A program made the position numbers and the translations under genes. Source: Fusarium oxysporum f. sp. lycopersici 4287 (taxonomy: Eukaryota > Ascomycota > Sordariomycetes > Hypocreales > Nectriaceae). Taken from it: 64,000 nt of DNA. Under the pieces are notes generated by a model that was not told where the DNA came from, did not search any database, and was given only the letters and a program-made list of their open reading frames with translations. Numbering within the stretch: position 1 is the stretch's first letter; each line of letters opens with the position of its first letter. Shown in pieces: positions 22,628 through 34,400 of the stretch. The DNA is taken from NCBI RefSeq assembly GCF_000149955.1, contig NC_030993.1, positions 3,030,743-3,094,742 on the forward strand, in the 5' to 3' direction.

Positions 22628-23617
22628 TCATGGCTCCTCTTCGGCCTCTTCCTCTTCCTTCTTCTTCTTGTCTTCGCGTTCTTTCTTTTTCTCTAATAAC
22701 TTCTTCAGCTTCTTGGCTGAATTGAATACGCCGTTTGTGCCAGCTCCACATGATGCGCACGTTGGGTCCTTTCTGTATCTCTTGAGAGCGCATGGCTCAC
22801 AAAAGTAGTGTCCGCACCTCGTCTGAATAGGTTCCCTATAAGGCCCCTCGCAGATGATACATGCGAAAGGAATCTTCTCCAACATAGCAATCTCTGCCTC
22901 GTCTTCCGCCTTCTCCTCCTTTTTGTCGCGGTTAGCGCTCGCGATGATGGTACCTCCTAGGTTCTTCTTCCCCCTGGTAACTTCTTCCCATTCTTTATCA
23001 AGCTGCCAGCCTTGCTTTACGTCCGTTCTATCGTGTAAGTAGATGCAAGAATCGCCAAAGCCGCAGTGGCCGGTCTTTTTGTAATCTTTGCAGATATCTG
23101 GCTTGAAGTCCATGATGGTGATGGTGCGAACATTTGAGGAGGCCTTGACGGGACCCTTCGCTCTGTTGGGTGCATCGGGGTTCTTTTGGATGAAAGTCGT
23201 CTGATTTGCGAGTCCTTTATATGTTCCATCTGGTTGTGAATCCTTTGTAGCAGTTCTTGTTGAGCCTAGGAGGTTCTTTGCTGATAGCGCATCCTGAGAG
23301 TCTTCATCGTACCAGTTGCTGTGTTTTGTCGCGTCATTGGTACTTGTGATGGGCACATTGCGGTCTGCTGTATAAACCGTCGCTTGAATATCCGTCTTCC
23401 CTGTTACCAAGTCTTTTGAGGATGCTGTGACGGTGACAGTCTTCTTGCGCCGCTTAACGCGCTGTCCCGACTCGTCTTCTGATGATGAATAGTCGCTATC
23501 GTCACTATCGGCGGGAGGTGGCGTCGCTGGTCGTTTTCGCAGGTTTGCTTTGCCCTTTGCGCCTCGCTTCTTGAATACTGGGGCAGACGCTTGTGGTTCT
23601 GTTGTTGAATCGGCCAT
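22628..23617 (-). CDS. CWC24: Pre-mRNA-splicing factor Cwc24 (RNF113 family; CCCH plus RING)
   Basis: Spliceosome-associated protein that binds near the 5' splice site before first-step catalysis; the human homologue RNF113A also acts as a ubiquitin ligase. One exon, 329 residues. The N-terminal third is basic and low in complexity, with KRKKTVT-like runs. A CCCH zinc finger lies at about 174-195 with spacing C-x8-C-x5-C-x3-H (CKDYKKTGHCGFGDSCIYLH). The C3HC4 RING is near 250-290 (CIIC, CGHYFCEPC, CASC). The tail is a charged Lys/Glu run. The N-terminal Met is the first in frame and follows a promoter-like stretch. Neighbours show no functional link, although SLU7, another splicing factor, is 14 kb away. 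Confidence 0.93.
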   Translation of the reverse strand: MADSTTEPQASAPVFKKRGAKGKANLRKRPATPPPADSDDSDYSSSEDESGQRVKRRKKTVTVTASSKDLVTGKTDIQATVYTADRNVPITSTNDATKHSNWYDEDSQDALSAKNLLGSTRTATKDSQPDGTYKGLANQTTFIQKNPDAPNRAKGPVKASSNVRTITIMDFKPDICKDYKKTGHCGFGDSCIYLHDRTDVKQGWQLDKEWEEVTRGKKNLGGTIIASANRDKKEEKAEDEAEIAMLEKIPFACIICEGPYREPIQTRCGHYFCEPCALKRYRKDPTCASCGAGTNGVFNSAKKLKKLLEKKKEREDKKKKEEEEAEEEP

Positions 23618-24164
23618 CTTTGTGGTTCTTGGTGGTCAATTTAGAAGTGACGGGTGTGGGTTTTAAATGCGACCGTTGCAGATTGGAAATCAAACTTTCT
23701 TGACTACCTACAAGATGGAGGGATCTAGAAATGATCATGTGACTGCGCGTAGCGTTGGTGTCAGAGTCGGGAGCCAGTCAAATATGAATAATGACATTTG
23801 GCAATTGTCAGGTATTTCTTCTTGGCCTTGATATGATGTCTCCATCAGACCTCAATTATCGCATTTTCTTTCAACGGCGCTGTTTTGGCGGGAAAAGAAT
23901 CCATCCGCGTTGAGACTAGATCCTATCCATCCGTGGGCCACCATCCAGAATGCACGTACCCCATATCGTTCAGTATCACGAGAATATGATCTATCAATCG
24001 TTAGTGGCACCTCAAATTGGCGCTCTTCTTTTGTCGTAAGCCTCGATGTGTTCTCTTGCATATATAAATCTCTCTCGTCGGCTGCCCTTGGGCATTTTCG
24101 AATTACCATAACTTCAGGAACGCCTCCCATAATACACAAACGCCATATATATCGCCTCTTGGCA
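23618..24164. other. CWC24 upstream region and GT32 3' region
   Basis: About 550 bp between two genes on the same strand. It holds the CWC24 promoter and the end of the next transcript. ORFs here are short or antisense; none is supported. Confidence 0.5.
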
Positions 24165-25164
24165 TCATCCAGGATGACCATCTCGCCATGATCCGATAAA
24201 TAAATGCTCAACAAGGATAATTGGATCTCCTTTATCATGAGTGTGTTCTTGAGGCAGCCATCCAAAGCTATCCTTTGGCAGGACAAGGACATCACCAATC
24301 AACCGAGGCTCTTCAAGTCTATCTAGTTCATCTCCGGTATGTTCCACACCTGTGGACTCCTTGAAGTAGTCCATGAGAACTTTTGTGAAAGCAAAGGGTC
24401 CAGTAGTGGACATGACATCTTCGAAAGAAACTGCCTCCCCGGGCTGTTTGGACTCAAGAAGTTTCTTGAGATCCTCTGCCACTTGGTTCACAAGCGTCTT
24501 GATGGCAGGATGGTTTGGCTTGGCCAACACCGAATATTGGCATAACTGCACAGAGTATGAGGAGCCAGGCCAGATGGGCTGTTTGTGGTGGTCATTCTCT
24601 ATTCCAACGACCAGATTTACTGAGCCCTGAAACTGTTTCGGGATCCATTTTGATACTGGCTGATGGGGGAATACGTCGATATCAGCCCATACACCACCCT
24701 CGCGCAGCAGTATCAGATATCTCAAGAAATCGGCCTTCAGAATTGGGTCCTGCAGGCTTGTGAAGACGTCTGAAATGTTGGCATAAAATCTATCGCGAAC
24801 ATAGGCGTCATTGTTGGCGTCAGTAATGCGCTCGTACCGCCAATCTGGATTGACTGCACGCCATTGATGTGGAAAGCCAACTGTTCGATCAGTCGGATTC
24901 TCTGAGTCATCTTTCCAACTTTGCCATATCTTGTGTGGAAAAGGCTCCTGTTGCAGAGTGACGGGAGCCGTAGGCAATGCGTCTTGTTCAGGCAGCCTAC
25001 TTGCTATTATGTGCATTAGCAAACAATCCAGGCTGAGGGTTTGCGAACAACTAACGTCTTATCCTGCCGCTATATGCGTAGTTGACAGTCAAAAAGATGA
25101 CGATCACGGCGGCTATCGACGCAGTGTAGACATACTTTCGGTGCGCAAAAGCCGGTGACAACAT
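24165..25164 (-). CDS. Glycosyltransferase family 32 protein (Och1-like), type II membrane protein
   Basis: Probable Golgi sugar transferase. Two exons: 25056-25164 and 24165-25003, joined across a 52 nt intron (GTTAGT, CTAAT branch, ATAATAG), giving 315 residues. Exon 1 supplies a short cytosolic tail (MLSPAFAHRKY) and a signal anchor (ASIAAVIVIFLTVNYAY). The lumenal domain has the GT32 start PHKIWQSWKDD, the block DPILKADFLRYLILLREGG and the D-x-D metal/nucleotide-sugar site in GVWADIDVFP. The end, VEHLFIGSWRDGHPG, is complete. At about 315 residues it is a compact member of the group, which also includes capsule and sphingolipid mannosyltransferases; the exact acceptor cannot be told. It is divergent from a cysteine-rich membrane protein. 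Confidence 0.9.
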
Positions 25165-25805
25165 CGTGGCCAGACTGACTTCAATGAGTTGAAGGGAGTT
25201 GAAGCGACATAATGCGATCAGCTTCGGGCAGAATTACAATAAGACAATTTCAGCCCTGTCGCCATTAACCGCGGCGATGGATGGACCCCTGAATCGGTGT
25301 GGGGCCGAGTCTCCGGCCGTGTCGGGATACAGTGTCGTACAGCCAATTATCAATCCTCTTTTACCGCCCGGTATAGGAAATCAGTTAACCACAACTGTCT
25401 TCAACCAACACACCAGTGAGAGTTCACGATATGGTCTCATGTGGAATCTACAACCAACACAACTTCAGCCCTCGTTAGAGATGTCCCCAAAATCAAGCGA
25501 TGGTCGGGACAATTCCTTGGGACGATAACTGCTGGCTCAGCCAGCGAGCGTCTATTTCTGTACAGCACATGGTTCTTAGACCAACGGGTTCGTGCAGCTT
25601 CTCATACACTCCCTGGAACTGCCAAGGTTGGTGCAACCAACAGTTCCAAAGACGAATTGTCGCATGAGTCTAATCTCTGGTCTGTTGGGTCGCTCTTCAG
25701 CTTTCTCTCCGTCCTTTCTACTCAGCTTTCCCTCGAAACTCTGTACTTCTTTTTCCTACATAGTACACACACTTCTCTATACTATTGTGCAAGTTAATTA
25801 TCAAG
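25165..25805. promoter_or_regulatory. Divergent promoter, GT32 gene and cysteine-rich membrane protein gene
   Basis: About 640 bp between the two starts. The part before 25806 is CT-rich like a 5' leader. No motif stood out. Confidence 0.4.
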
Positions 25806-26748
25806 ATGAAAAGGCTCATCCTTTCTCTTCTGTTTCTTTCCTTCTCACAATTGTGTTTCGCCGCCAACAAGTGTTACTATCCCAATGGCCTCGAAGCCGA
25901 AGACCATCCTTGTGATCCCAATGCAAAGCAGAGCGTCTGTTGCTCTGGAGGCCTAGGAACAGTATGTCTATCGAACAAATTATGCATAGGGGGCAATGGA
26001 AATACCGTGCGAGGTTCATGTACGGATAAGAATTGGGAATCGCCCGAGTGTGCAATGTTCTGCCTGGGTTGGTGACGATCATACAAAAGATATCGCACAG
26101 TTATACTTACTCTTTCCAGGCGCTGACACAGGAGGGACTGACCTAATATCATGCTTCAACATTACAGGCAGTGACACATCTTATTGTTGTGACCACAATA
26201 CCAACTGTTGCAACAGTGGCGTCGGCAGATTCAATGTACTCCCATCTGACCCCGAAGTTTGGGCGACATGGAACCGAAAGGCGACTCGATATGACGTTGT
26301 TGGTACAATGTTTAGTGGCCAGTCCACGACCGAAACCGCATCGACAACAACGGACGTCACATCTTCTACAGCATCTGCTTCTTTCACCACGACAAGCGAC
26401 GCATCCATACCGTCCAGTTCTGTGCCGGATACACGAGAGCCATCCGAAACACCCGCAGGGCTTTCCACCGGTGCAAAGGCGGGAATCGGGGCTGGTGTTA
26501 GTGTCGGAGCTATCATGGCTGTGGCTGTTATATATCTATTTTGGAAGATGCGCAGAAACGAAAAGGCTGCCAAGCAGGGCGAACAGCAACCACCTTCGAA
26601 TAACAACCCGATGACGGATGCTTGGCAACTATCTCAGTACGTGTATGCTTCGAAGGGGTATCAATATCAGCCTCAATCTCCGCAAGAGCTATCTGGAACT
26701 CCGTTGCATGGCTATAATGGGCCGGCTGAGTTGCCAGCACATAACTGA
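25806..26748 (+). CDS. Secreted-pathway cysteine-rich single-pass membrane protein, fungal-specific
   Basis: Unnamed family that I recognise only as a pattern common in filamentous ascomycetes. Two exons: 25806-26067 and 26120-26748, with a 52 nt intron (GTTGGT to TTCCAG), 296 residues. A signal peptide (MKRLILSLLFLSFSQLCFAA) is followed by a compact domain with about 14 cysteines (CYYPNG, PCDP, VCCSGG, VCLSNKLC, ECAMFCLG, then SCFN, YCCDHNTNCC). A Ser/Thr-rich stalk, probably O-glycosylated, follows at about 165-215. One membrane helix (AGIGAGVSVGAIMAVAVIYLFW) leads to a cytosolic tail of about 60 residues starting KMRRNEKAAK. The layout resembles wall-sensing or adhesion-type surface proteins, but no ligand can be named. 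I chose the Met that begins the signal peptide; an in-frame upstream start adds no sensible sequence. Confidence 0.85.
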
Positions 26749-29700
26749 CGTCCATGGATTTTGTTGTCTCATGTCCAGGGTGGTGGGAGTTCCGGCTGGG
26801 CCCATGTATATAGCATTAGATTACGCTTGAAGCATTAAATATGAGCATAATATCATTAGAGTTGACATTGACGATATTCCTGGCAGAGCATGTTGAGATT
26901 GATGACTCATCTAGTGCTTTGCAGGGTGTGCAAAGAGGAAGTGAATATCAGGTTACCTATCTCAACTTCAACTTAGGGAATATTGCATGATCGTCCATCA
27001 AGCAAAATTTGCATCCTGTATGTAAGTAGGGTCTTCGCACAGACCTTGAGTTTCTAACACTTAGACCCTGATTTTCGCACGAAGTCATGGACAGCCTCAC
27101 TGAGGGCAAGTATGTACCTAACCAGGCATGGGAAACCCTGTGGCCAAGGGGCATGTTTTCATCCAAAGCTATTGTACTATTCGTAGTCTCTCTGGGAGCC
27201 TGAATGGATTGTGTGATTCTATGTGCTGATATGTTCGACGACCATGTCGAAGTTGCTACCCTGTATCCACGCATTTGAAGCTCAGAAAATCCAACGTCAC
27301 TCCATGAACTGAAGATTAAACCGAACCGAGGCAGACGAATTGGTTTATGTCTAGGTACTGGGACTTATCGCCGTTTGGCTACTACGTAGTTGCTTATATG
27401 ATAGCAACTGCCGCAGTGTTTGTTGATGTCTTCGTTTGACGTAGCAGATGCTACCTCAACACATTGTCACAGAAACATAAATGACACGTAGAGTTCTCAC
27501 TCGCTCCATTGCCCAACAATGGCCTCTCTTACATCAGAAACCCCTTTCTCCCGCAGGATACATGAACTAAGGTATGATTCACCAGCAGAGGCCATCGTCA
27601 AAGCAGTGCATGGAAGCGATATTGAGATGTGAGGCTTAGTTCTGACGTGTCTGTAGAGGAGTTGCCCACAGAGCTGCAATTGGCCAAGACGCCAAACGAT
27701 AGCTTAAAACCAATGCATGTCGTAGACTCGTATCAACCAAACGGAGCTGAGAATTGCATAGACAGAATGATCCAATGCAGGCAAACGAAAACCTTCTTTT
27801 GGTTTCTGCTATTTTATTTTTGGACACGGTCTGGATCGATCGCGGGCAGCTCCAAATCCAGATCTGGTCAAGCAAGCATCACATCACATCACATCTCATC
27901 TGTTGGGAAAAGCAACCGACAGAGGGCAAAAGTGAAAGCCTGCAAGGCCAATAAGTTACTCAATCGTCTCCGCTAACTAACAAGGTTTGGTAGCTAAGCG
28001 TAATTGGCCGAGGAGAGACCCTGGTCAAGGACAACCTTGGCAGTGAAATGAGATGAATGAGGGTGTTTATGCGGACGGTTGGAGAAATCTGGGCGCTCAT
28101 TGGATTTTCGGTTTTGTGCGCATCTTGCTGATGATGTGATGACGGCATGTGATACCAGATAACCAATTCCTGGTGGTGGTTGGTGATGGTGTCGTGTTGT
28201 TGACTTTTTGGAGGTAACCAAAAGTCAATATCACGAATCGCGCCATGTTGTTTGTTTGTTTTCAACCATTCTAGGCTACTCTCCTCGAGCTTCACGACCG
28301 CTACTGCATGCACATGCAGGCTAATCATGCCCTACCCATTACTATCGTTTGCATAAACCCCGCAGCCTTGCTCCAGATGACACCTCGAGAGTAGCAATGC
28401 ATCTTGAGCTCATTGCTGCAGAGACATGTTGAGTAAACAAGGAAAATGCCTACAATTGAGTTCCAACACCGGATGATCACTGAAGATTTTGGCTCGTGCT
28501 GATGAGTTGGCAGCTCTGCTAGCGGCATTGAATTCTTCGATGGACGGGCTGGAAGCTCAGTCTTTGACGTGAGGCGTTTGCCTAACGGCGACTAAAGAAA
28601 GCGTGGCAGCTCTTTTACGATGATGAAAAGCCCTGATGAACGCCTCAAGTCGAGACTACTGGCCTATCATAGCTGGTGTTGAAGTTTCCAAACCGCATGC
28701 AGAGTGCAAATGTTTATATCGATGTCGAAACATACTGTACATTGGCTGGTTGTGGAAGCAGATGGTCTTTTCATTTGTCCACTCACGCTTGACAGCAAGA
28801 GAATAAAGCTGGGATGAGCATAGCGGGTAGCCTACAGTAGCATTGTGAATCAATCCCGCTCGTTACGTAGCCAATAAGCATATCCTTGTCTGACCCCTTC
28901 TCGAAGCTGGAACACAGACCTGTTGAGGGTCCTTGCTATGGAATTTCAGGCGCAGAATTGGGTACGGTACTTTACGCAACCAAGCTGATAAGAAGCAACA
29001 TCGAGACAAACAATGCATTGAGTAAACAGGATCGGAACAAAAACAAACAATGACTGAGTAGCTCAGCCTGACTAGCAGCAGATCGAGCTATGTATCATCC
29101 AGAGACAAGTGAGCTTTTAGCTACTAACTCTAGTTACTATCAATAATGCGGTGTCTTTCACGGCCGTCCCACTCTCCACGGTCCACTATAGACTCCACGT
29201 TCATCCCAGTCAGTGATACTCTCATTCCCGGTTCAGCAACTCCAAACAGAAGAGCTCAAGACTTGAGAGGAATTTGTACATAGTGCAGTCAGCAGGTCAT
29301 GTCCCTTGTCCATGTACATCTCGGTAGCCAGCGTAGCTCGACGCAGGTACTAACAACGCAGGGGCAAAACAGCGGAAATCATCAGGTACCGTGCAGGACC
29401 GCTAAAGCAACAAGGGACTGTATACCACAAGTCATCCAATCCATAGCTGGTAGACAGCTAGGAATAGCAACATTCGGTCATTCACAGAGGAATTCACTGT
29501 CGATAGCCCAGGCTGCTTAGATTCCCATGAACGCACAGCCTGCAAACTGGAGCATGTTCCTTGTTTAAACCCCGTCATTGAGTGAAGTTAGATACTAGAC
29601 AGACCCGAAAAAAAGAAGAAAGAGCGGGAATCAGAGTGCTCAGCTTCACTTCACCTCTCGCTTCACCCTGGGCCTGGCCTGAGCTAGCAGCTGTTCCCCC

Positions 29701-31481
29701 GTCAATTCTCCATTCTCCTTACCTGACCGTATCCTCAAATACTTTTTCACAAAAGTGATCCTAATCCCTCTTCTCTTTTTTCGTCTACGACCTCTCTCTT
29801 TTTCTTTCTCCTCATACTCGTAATACTAACCTAACAGCAAAACTAATCGATACCGACGGGCGATAGGCGATAGCCCCGAAGGAAACGGAACGGCAACAAA
29901 GGGAAAACAGACGGCGCGTTTACTTGACCTCAGTCTTGGATGCCCTCTACCAATCACTCGGCAACGTCGTCCCCCTTTCGATACTGTCCTGTCTTTTAGG
30001 TCACCGTCACGGGGCCATCCATTCATTATTCTTTTTCTAAAGGACAATCGACTTCGAAACGACACTTTGAGAGAACTTGCTCCTTAGCAGTTCTTGTCTT
30101 GCTCAGTTTTCACTGTGACGGACGGACATCTCAATCACTAGTGCATCTGCATAATTCCTTCTCCTACTGCTTCGTATTTCAGCCAACCTCGGACCCTTTT
30201 ACAAGGGCGACATCCCAATTCCTAGCGAAGAACCTCAAACATCACCGGCCGGCCGCCCTTGAAATCAGTCGATCCACCCCAGTCCACTCTGGAATTGAAA
30301 AGAGACTTTGTCGCCGGAGCAGACTCCACCTGAAGGTCAGGTACCAGTGCGCACCATATCAACATCTCTCGTTGTCGCGCGCGCTCTCGAGTCTGGACTC
30401 ATCTTCTTTTTTCTTCGTCCTTTCTTTTTCGCGTCAAATTTCAACAAACGCCCACGTCACTGCTGGGAAACTCTGTCTGCGCCTCCTTTGTCGCCGTTGG
30501 CTTGGTTGCATTGGTGACAGAACGCCCCTTGAGCGGTAACAAGTGTTTTCGGCCGTTGGAGATCCTTCGAGTTGCCAATTCCACTCGGGAATGAGCAATA
30601 AGATCGCTGTCGCATAAGTCGTCGAGAAAACATTCCAGAAACCAGCACCAGAAGCTCCAAATACCACAAACTGCCTTGGTCTGCCTCTGCCAGAGGTGCG
30701 ACGCTTGAACCAGAGTCAACAGGGGTAAATTCCCACTAATTCCTGGTCTTGGTCTCGGTACAACCCACTGTGTGTGTCGTGCAGTCTGCCTGTGCTTTTG
30801 CTCTGCTTTGCTTGTGCGTTGTGCGCTTGTGTGCTTTGCGGTACCTGACTAAGGAGTATCGCTGGCTCCCATTCGCTATTCGACCAGTGTATCAATAATT
30901 AGACACACTCTCACCCGCAAATCTGGGCATTTCCAATCGCATTTTCTCTCGACGACCGACCGACATTTCGAGGTTCCTCACGTTTGCGCTGCATTACACT
31001 CATTCTTTGAACTCTCTTTTTACTCCTGAAAGCTCCTTTTTCTTCTTTCTGTTACGGTCCTAATCGCCTTTCACTTTCACTTTCACTTTTTTCTTCCATA
31101 ATAGCTTCTTTTGTTTTTCTGTGGGAATTGTCTTTATTTTTTCTCGCAGCCGGGTCTGCTCTCTTACAGCACAGCACCTTAGCTCCAATCTTACGCACTC
31201 TCCCTGCAGGTGGCATTGCTGCAATCTGACTGGTCTGTCTAATCTATTACGGTACCGGTACTTTAACAGGTGCTGTACCCCGTCTTTCAACAACAAACAC
31301 GACCCAGCTTCATTTAGCCAGCACAACACGTTCAAAACTCTCAACACACCACAAACACAGAGCCATCACCCCTGCGACGGGCCTGTTACGTCGTCCGTCT
31401 GCGTATCTTGATGGTTTCAAGGCGTGATTGAGGAAGTTTTCCTTGCCCTCTTCCGAAGAGGGCCACTTTTGCTCTGCAATC
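26749..31481. other. Intergenic 4.7 kb before the ApsA gene
   Basis: No gene I can support on either strand; ORFs are short and have the noisy composition of non-coding DNA. From about 29650 onward the plus strand becomes strongly CT-rich, typical of a fungal promoter and a long 5' leader, and many short upstream ORFs lie in it. A short CTTTCA repeat lies at about 31068-31088. Confidence 0.5.
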
Positions 31482-34400
31482 ATGGCTTCTTCACTGGCTT
31501 CCGACAAGCCAAGCTTGCCCGCTCCCGGCGCAGCGCAATACGATCCTTTTATCACAACAACACCTCCCGCGCCCGCGCCCGCGCCTGTGCCGGCTCAGCA
31601 CCGATATTCGAACTACGATCATGATTTTTTCGTGACTGGCCCTGCTTCCCCAGAATCCGCGAAGCGAGCGCTCGCTGCTCATTTGCAAGAGACCGAGCGT
31701 CGCCTTGAGGAGGCGGGAAAACTGGGTAATGCCTTGGTTCTCCAGCGCAAACAACTCACTGAGCAGCTCAAGGAGATTGAGAAGGTGAACAACGAGGAGG
31801 AACTGTCACAAGAGCTTCGCGAGCGAATGGTTGGAATTGAGAAGGAGTTTAACACATTAACTCGAGAGTCCGCCCGGAATTTATTGCCTAAGCAAAGAGT
31901 TCCCAGCAATGAAGTCAACCCCAATTCACCTTTCGCGCCCGAGAACAAAGGTGGTAGAGTATGTCGCTTTCGCATTCCAAGCAGTAAAACATTTTTGAAG
32001 TTAACTAACATTATTTCCAGCGATCCGTTAGCCCATCCAAGTTCGAGAGTCAAGCAACAGGTTCGCCTACAAAGCTGACCGTGCCTAATCGCAAGATTCG
32101 TAACCAGCCCTCAAACCGAGTTCACGATATCGAGTTCGCCGCCGAAATTAGTACTTCTCTCATCGCGCAAGTTCGCAATCTGCAAGGTGTGCTCGCCGAG
32201 CGAGACGAGGAGAATAAGGATCTCAAAGCTGAAAAGGCACGACTTGAGCTTGAAGCCGAGGGTTTTCAGCAACGCTTCAAATCCCTCGATGAGAGCGAGA
32301 ATCGATATAAGGAGGAAAACTGGAATCTTGAGACCAAGTTGCAAGAGCTCGCTGCTCAACACAAGGAAGCTTTGGATCGTGAGAAGAAACTCACTCAGTC
32401 TCTCAATGTCATCAAGACGGAAAAAGTGACTATTCTCACCGGGCGCCTCGCATGCGTGTGACAGAGCTACTGTGTCGGGAGAAAGTGACCAACATGCCGC
32501 TGCCGTCAAGCAACACGATATTGAGCTTGGTACTGTCAAGCGCAATATTGCCATGGCAGAGGGCGAGCGTGCTGCTATGCAACGCCGAATCGATGACCTT
32601 ACTGGACAGAACCAGGAGCTCGCCAGGGCCTTCGCATCTCAGCGACGAACCGTCACAGAACTGGAGCCCAGCATCCGCGCCAGCGACGACGATCTTGAAT
32701 CATCCGCCGACCATCTCACGCCCGAGCATTCACCGCCAGTGTCCCCTATCAAGGGCACTCCCCGCCATGCCATGCTTGAGACTGAGACTATGAAGTCATC
32801 TCTTTCCCACGCTCAGCGAACTATCCAGAGTCAACGAGGTCTGCTCCACCGTGAGAAGACCGAAAAGCTTGAGCTTCGGCGTATTATTCAGGATCTTCGC
32901 GATGATCTCGAGAAAGCACGAAGCGATGCTGGTGAACACAAGCCCCACCGAAAGTCTCGTGTCAAGGAGTCTAAGGAATTCAAGAAGCCTCCCCGTCTGC
33001 TTGGATCGTTCCGCTCCAGCAGACAAGAGGTTATCACTGATGACGGCGAGTGGGAGGACCAGCATGATGTTTCTCCTCGCGCCTCTGTCTCGCCAATGAA
33101 CTCCAGGTCTCCTCTCAGCAACAGCACCCAAACTATTCTCCCTAGTATTGAGACTTCTCACCCAACAGACACCGAGCAGTTCGAAACCGCTAATGAAGGT
33201 GGAGAGTCTGCATTTGAGACAGCCAATGAGCGTGGTACTGAGACTGAGGACTTCCAAACTGGGGCCGAGGAAATGTCAGGTAGCGATGATACCGAGACTG
33301 AGGGTACGACCCGAGGCTTCGGCAGCATGAAGAATGCTCCACGACTTCCCGCCGGCTTCACTCGTCATGCAAGCAGCAACTCACTGCATAGCACTGCATC
33401 GACTTCTGGCGACGAGGACGACTACTCATACACCAAGACGCCAACTGGCACTATTGGTTCTCAGAGAAGCAGCCGTTTCCGTATGAGCCGTAGCATTTTC
33501 AACCGCTCCAGACAAGTTAGCGAGGAGCCTACCTTCCAGAGCAGCCCTGTCAGCTTTGCCAGCAGTCGAGAGGGTACACCCCAGGCCGGAGGACAGAGCC
33601 TATTTGCCGAGCTCCAAGATTTCGGCGGTAGTGACGACGATTCAGCCGGCCCTGGTACACCAAGTCGCATGCGCGCTCGCTCTATGACTCCTGGTTCTAT
33701 TCGCCGGGGATCATCACCACGACCTGCGGTACCTCCCATGCCCAAGGTTATTATGGTTGACAGTGGTATGATGACTGAGCCTGTTAAGATCGTTCCCAGA
33801 CTTTCTGGCCTTGGGACGTCACAGATGTCTACCACTGGTGCCATGACGGATGATGGAGATGAACACTTCGCTGAGTCACCTGTTAGTGTCGTGGCAGCGA
33901 TCCGACGTGCTTCCATGCATTCCTCAATTGGACCATCTGGCGATCGTGATCGTCGTATTCCCTCTTGGGCATATGACAGCCTCGCTGACTCTAGGCCAAT
34001 TTCTATGGTCTACAGCGATGCTGGTGCTCAGCATGACCCCGACATGGAGAAGAACTTGGCCCTGTTCCCAGCTCCTCCATCTATGCTACCCATCCTGCCC
34101 CCCAACTTGACTATGTCCTCGATCGCATCTGAGGAGGTTGAGCCCGTTTTGGAGCCCGAAGTGGTTCCAACTCCTCCAGCATTGACCCTCACAGCTCTTT
34201 CTAACCAGAGCGTTGAGCCCGTGTCCGAGCCTGAGAGCCCTGTTCCTGACCTGACAATGACCTCGATCATTTCTCAAGAGCTTGAGCCTCGTGCTGAGCC
34301 TGTTATCCTGCCTCCAGCTCTCAGCTTGTCTGGCATTGTGGCTCATAGCCTCGAGCCCAAGGCCGAGCCTGAGGTGCCTCTGCCTGATCTGTCCATGACT

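Noticed and set aside
22628..23617. SLU7 and CWC24 as a splicing gene cluster
   Set aside because: They are separated by four unrelated genes and about 14 kb; chance proximity is the simpler view.
23852..24298. 148-codon minus-strand ORF downstream of the GT32 domain
   Set aside because: Different frame; the GT32 product already has its normal C-terminus, and the ORF has no recognisable feature.
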